From DATFKA01 sp042095835 (lineage in GTDB: Bacteria; Bacteroidota; Bacteroidia; Chitinophagales; Saprospiraceae), in assembly GCA_042095835.1 (NCBI GenBank), contig JBELML010000088.1, forward strand, positions 1-25,799: a stretch of DNA of 25,799 bases. The letters run 5' to 3'. Positions 22,794 through 25,799 of the stretch are shown here, one piece after another. The notes beneath the pieces were generated by a model. That model made no database searches. It worked only from the letters and a program-made list of their open reading frames with translations, and was not told the DNA's origin. Numbering within the stretch: the first letter of the stretch is position 1; each line of letters opens with the position of its first letter. A program made the position numbers and the translations under genes.

Positions 22794-23822
22794 ATGACTC
22801 AACAAGTTCTCAAAATCGGCGTAGTCGGATTCAGTGCCAACGCATTTGACCAAACCTTGGCCAAGCAACTATTAGCATCCATCTTTACAAGAATTAAAAC
22901 CAAACATACACACAAACACATTCAAATTGTTAGTGGGTATACTAATACCGGAGTACCGCTGATTGCCTATCAACTCGCTCAAGATTTTGGTTTTCAAACC
23001 GTAGGCTTTTCTGCCAAGCAAGCACTTCAGGTAAAAAGTGGCCTCTACCCTGTAGATGAAGTTATCATAGTTGGCGAACGATTTGGTGATGAATCCGAAT
23101 CCTTTGTTCGATATATTGATGGTTTAATCCGTATCGGAGGCGGTTCTCAAAGCCGTAGAGAGGTTGAACTATTTAAAACCCTAAAAACAGGCTTACCCAT
23201 TGCCTCCATTTTAATCGAACAAGAAGTCAATTGGTATGGAAAAATGCCCAGAATTTATCTTCCTAATATTCAAGGTCTGGAGTTAGTGGAAAACTTTTTA
23301 AGTATTCCTGCCCAAAAGACCTTAATCAGAGCTATTGATCAAGAAAAGTGGTCTACCGTCTTAAGGCGCCGTGTACAGCATTATGGTTATGAATACGATT
23401 ACCGAAAGAGAGCCATCAATGAAAGTATGCGAGTACAGGCCCTTCCCGATTGGGCGACTGCCTTTGCGCAACAATTGATGAAGGCTAATATCATCACCTA
23501 CGCTCCAGACCAGATGATTGTCAACGAATACCTCCCTGGCCAAGGCATTGCAGATCATATTGATTGTGAGCCCTGCTTCGATGACACCATCATTTCCCTG
23601 TCTTTAGGTTCTGATATATTAATGAATCTCACCCCAAAAGGAGGTGGTAGCCGTACAACGATCCACTTGAAAACAGGTAGCGTATTAGTCCTTAGAGGAG
23701 CAGCGAGATTCGATTGGATGCATGGTATTACGGCAAGAAAATCAGATGTCCTTTATGGCAAAAGAACACCAAGATCCCGAAGGCTGTCAATGACCTTTAG
23801 AAAGGTAATCCTGACTAAATAA
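22794..23822 (+). CDS. Fusion of SLOG/LOG-like Rossmann domain with ALKBH8-type AlkB 2OG-Fe(II) dioxygenase
   Basis: 342 residues, ATG 22794. N-terminal ~1-155: KIGVVGFSANAFD, VSGYTNTGVPLIAYQLA, VIIVGERFGDESESFVRY and RIGGGSQSRREVELF follow the order and glycine pattern of the SLOG/TIGR00725-like Rossmann fold that binds nucleotides or nucleotide-derived ligands; a GG-G-S-x4-E motif closes the site (115-123). C-terminal ~160-340: AlkB-type dioxygenase with Fe(II) ligands His255, Asp257 (ADHID) and His310 (WMHGI), and 2-oxoglutarate arginines Arg330 and Arg336 (RLSMTFR). The string NEYLPGQGIADHID...IISLSLGSDI is closer to the ALKBH8 branch, linked to tRNA wobble-uridine oxidation, than to E. 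coli AlkB. Both halves look intact. The join is within one uninterrupted frame. The substrate, nucleic acid or protein, is unknown. It stands alone on the plus strand, 58 bp before the GH117 gene. Confidence 0.82.
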   Translation: MTQQVLKIGVVGFSANAFDQTLAKQLLASIFTRIKTKHTHKHIQIVSGYTNTGVPLIAYQLAQDFGFQTVGFSAKQALQVKSGLYPVDEVIIVGERFGDESESFVRYIDGLIRIGGGSQSRREVELFKTLKTGLPIASILIEQEVNWYGKMPRIYLPNIQGLELVENFLSIPAQKTLIRAIDQEKWSTVLRRRVQHYGYEYDYRKRAINESMRVQALPDWATAFAQQLMKANIITYAPDQMIVNEYLPGQGIADHIDCEPCFDDTIISLSLGSDILMNLTPKGGGSRTTIHLKTGSVLVLRGAARFDWMHGITARKSDVLYGKRTPRSRRLSMTFRKVILTK

Positions 23823-23880
23823 AAGACTTTCTGTAAATTAGGAAAAAGATACCTTTTTTCTCACTACTTAATCCTTTCTA

Positions 23881-25092
23881 ATGCGACTCAACAATCTTCT
23901 AAAGCTCCCTCTTATTTGTTGTTTACTGGCTACTTGCACCTCCACGGGCGATGAACAAGAGCCTAGCGGCACAGCCTATTTAGACCTTTCTTCCGAGCGG
24001 CTAGACCAACTTGGCATTAGCAACAAAGACTCCCTAAGTGCTGCTTCTATACGGGCCTTACAGTGGCCAGACCGTAGCAATGAATGGTTTATCGAGTTTA
24101 GTCAACTTCAGCCACTTAAGGGAGATTTGGCTTATGAAGAAGGTGTAGTTCGGCGCGATCCTAGTGCCCTGATTTATGAAAATGGTAAATACTACGTCTG
24201 GTACAGTAAAAGCACTGGCCCGACTCAGGGTTTTGCTGGTGATATTGAAGAGGACAAGGTATTCCCTTGGGATCGCTGCGATATTTGGTACGCTACCTCC
24301 GAAGATGGCTGGACCTGGAAGGAAGAAGGCCTAGCCGTACCTCGAGGTCCTAAAGGTGCCTACGATGATCGATCAGTATTCACTGTGGAGATCATGAAAT
24401 ATGCAGACAAGTATTATTTGTGCTACCAAACGGTCAAATCACCTTATAATGTACGCGTAAAAAATCAGGTTGGTTTGGCTTGGGCGGACTCCCCAGATGG
24501 TCCCTGGACAAAAAGCGAGGCTCCGATTCTCAGTCCAGCAGATAATGGCATCTGGAAAGGTGAAGAGCAGAACCGTTTTATGGTAGAAAAGAAAGGCGAT
24601 TTCGATAGTCATAAAGTACACGATCCTTGTATTATTCCCTATAACGGAAAATTCTACCTGTATTATAAAGGAGAGCAAATGGGAGAAGAAATCACCTTTG
24701 GAGGGCGACAAATCCGACACGGCGTCGCTATTGCAGATGACCCAAAAGGGCCTTATAAAAAATCGGCCTATAACCCTATCAGTAATAGTGGCCACGAAAT
24801 ATGTGTCTGGAAATACAATGGAGGCATCGCATCGCTAATCACTACCGATGGACCTGAAAAAAACACGATTCAATGGGCACCCGATGGCATCAATTTCGAG
24901 ATCATGTCCGTGATTAAAGGGGCTCCTCATGCTATTGGTATCAATCGATCAGCGGATAATGAAAAAGATCCAACGGAGGTGCTACGCTGGGGCTTGTCTC
25001 ATATTTATAACAGCTATAACTACCAAAGTATAATGCGCTTTAGCTCGGCTAGAAAGACGGTACATGTCGCCAAGGGAGAGGAAGGCAAGTAA
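23881..25092 (+). CDS. GH117-family glycoside hydrolase, lipoprotein
   Basis: 403 residues. Lipoprotein signal 1-19 (LICCLLATC, Cys19), so it is probably anchored in the periplasm or outer membrane. A helical N-terminal extension (33-62) precedes a five-bladed beta-propeller. Family landmarks: VVRRDPSALI (Asp93), PWDRCDIWYATSEDGWTW, YDDRSVFTVEI, KKGDFDSHKVHDP (Asp248), YYKGEQMGEE, and NSGHEICVW (His305-Glu306). The Asp/Asp and His-Glu positions match the catalytic set reported for GH117 alpha-1,3-neoagarooligosaccharide hydrolases. The expected role is release of a terminal 3,6-anhydro-L-galactose-type unit from red-algal oligosaccharides, though other GH117 members have different substrates. 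The ATG at 23881 places the signal peptide correctly. It is followed after 51 bp by an aldo/keto reductase that may handle the released sugar. Confidence 0.88.
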   Translation: MRLNNLLKLPLICCLLATCTSTGDEQEPSGTAYLDLSSERLDQLGISNKDSLSAASIRALQWPDRSNEWFIEFSQLQPLKGDLAYEEGVVRRDPSALIYENGKYYVWYSKSTGPTQGFAGDIEEDKVFPWDRCDIWYATSEDGWTWKEEGLAVPRGPKGAYDDRSVFTVEIMKYADKYYLCYQTVKSPYNVRVKNQVGLAWADSPDGPWTKSEAPILSPADNGIWKGEEQNRFMVEKKGDFDSHKVHDPCIIPYNGKFYLYYKGEQMGEEITFGGRQIRHGVAIADDPKGPYKKSAYNPISNSGHEICVWKYNGGIASLITTDGPEKNTIQWAPDGINFEIMSVIKGAPHAIGINRSADNEKDPTEVLRWGLSHIYNSYNYQSIMRFSSARKTVHVAKGEEGK

Positions 25093-25143
25093 TTTTGAGA
25101 CTTAAAAAATCATACTTACCTTTCGATTCTAATAATAATTTTC

Positions 25144-25799
25144 ATGCCAATCGAACGAATACATCTCTCATCAGATTACAGCATTTCTAGGGTCATAAAG
25201 GGCGGTTGGCATTTAGCTGGTGGGCACGGCCTAATAGATCAGGCCGAAGCCCTTTCGGATATGTTGGCCTTTGTAGAAGCTGGTGTCACCACCTTTGACT
25301 GTGCCGATATTTATACCGGCGTAGAGACTTTGATTGGTCAATTTATCCGTAAACATAAAGACGCCTTTCAATCTGGGAGCCTGCCCCAGGTGCAAGTACA
25401 TACCAAGTACGTCCCCGACTATAATGCCTTGGCGAGTCTAAGTAAAACCCAAACCGAAAGCATCATTGATCGGTCCCTACAACGCCTGGGTGTCGAGCGC
25501 TTGGACCTCGTACAATTTCATTGGTGGGACTACCAGATTCCTGGCTATGTGGAGACAGCCATGACCCTGATGGAGCTGCAAAAAGCTGGTAAAATCAAGC
25601 ATATTGCGGTGACAAATTTCGATACTTTGCATTTACAAGAGATGTTCGATGCTGGGCTCAAGATACAAGCCCATCAAGTGCAGTACTCTGTTATGGATCG
25701 CAGAGTGGAAACGAATATGTTGGCTCAAGCCCAAAGCCACCCTTACCATTTTTTATGTTACGGTGTAATTGCAGGAGGCTTTTTGAGCGATCGCTACCT
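25144..25799 (+). CDS. Aldo/keto reductase (3' truncated by window edge)
   Basis: The first ~218 residues are visible; the frame runs off the right edge. It starts MPIERIHLSSDYSISRVIKGGWHLAGG. The barrel shows the AKR active-site order: Asp and Tyr in TTFDCADIYTGVE, Lys in VHTKYVPDYN and His in LVQFHWWDY, followed by AGKIKHIAVTNFD and IQAHQVQYSVMDRR. Family members reduce carbonyls or oxidise sugars with NAD(P)H in the cytoplasm. The 51-bp spacing to the GH117 gene suggests an operon and a substrate such as a galactose-type or anhydro sugar (inference); some relatives are L-galactose or L-fucose dehydrogenases. The NADP-binding C-terminus is outside the window. Confidence 0.9.
   Translation, partial: MPIERIHLSSDYSISRVIKGGWHLAGGHGLIDQAEALSDMLAFVEAGVTTFDCADIYTGVETLIGQFIRKHKDAFQSGSLPQVQVHTKYVPDYNALASLSKTQTESIIDRSLQRLGVERLDLVQFHWWDYQIPGYVETAMTLMELQKAGKIKHIAVTNFDTLHLQEMFDAGLKIQAHQVQYSVMDRRVETNMLAQAQSHPYHFLCYGVIAGGFLSDRY

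Noticed and set aside
22794..23822. A complete anti-phage operon around the SLOG-AlkB gene
   Set aside because: The intact neighbours are an AraC regulator and sugar enzymes; no other nuclease, toxin or effector gene is present, so a multi-gene defence system is not supported here.

Overview
The window looks like the chromosome of a Bacteroidota bacterium, most likely a marine or algal-associated member near Saprospirales/Cytophagales. The signs are moderate GC, AT-rich leaders without strong Shine-Dalgarno sites, RecO without the zinc-finger cysteines, lipoprotein signal peptides on periplasmic enzymes, an AraC regulator with a membrane N-terminus, and a GH117-type glycoside hydrolase. The lineage is inferred from gene content; no rRNA or tRNA gene is present to confirm it.

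Layout. 1-2.5 kb: tail of a probable helicase-nuclease, a lipoprotein Gfo/Idh/MocA oxidoreductase and inorganic pyrophosphatase. 2.7-7.5 kb (minus strand): a LacZ-type GH2 beta-galactosidase and an SSS-family sodium/solute symporter, separated by short repeats. 7.8-11.1 kb: a soluble multi-PAS hybrid histidine kinase convergent with an HD-domain protein. 11.4-13.6 kb: a small unknown protein, a secreted protein with two lipocalin-like units, and recO. 13.8-16.9 kb: a fused alpha/beta hydrolase-OsmC protein, an XRE regulator with a degenerate ImmA-like region, and a TMEM220-like membrane protein. 17.4-21 kb: a GH57/DUF3536 enzyme and an exported NTF2-like plus DJ-1/PfpI protein that converge on a strong hairpin. 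21.2-22.8 kb: a membrane AraC regulator and a decayed coding remnant. 22.8 kb to the end: a fused SLOG-like Rossmann plus AlkB dioxygenase, a GH117 lipoprotein, and the start of an aldo/keto reductase.

Function. Most of the window is ordinary chromosomal content, with single genes or pairs and little operon structure. A sugar theme recurs: GH2 beta-galactosidase, SSS transporter, Gfo/Idh/MocA oxidoreductase, GH117 and aldo/keto reductase. These would fit scavenging of galactose and anhydrogalactose from red-algal galactans, but there is no SusC/D pair here, so this is inference.

Most unusual items. (1) The SLOG-like/AlkB fusion, whose dioxygenase half resembles the ALKBH8 branch. (2) A family of dispersed imperfect palindromes of about 160-206 bp, three in this window. 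They carry two different terminal inverted-repeat types around a shared core, and two of them merge with a stop codon. (3) A GH2 gene whose conserved N-terminal motif lies upstream of its only standard start codon. No CRISPR array, insertion sequence, prophage, tRNA or rRNA was seen.
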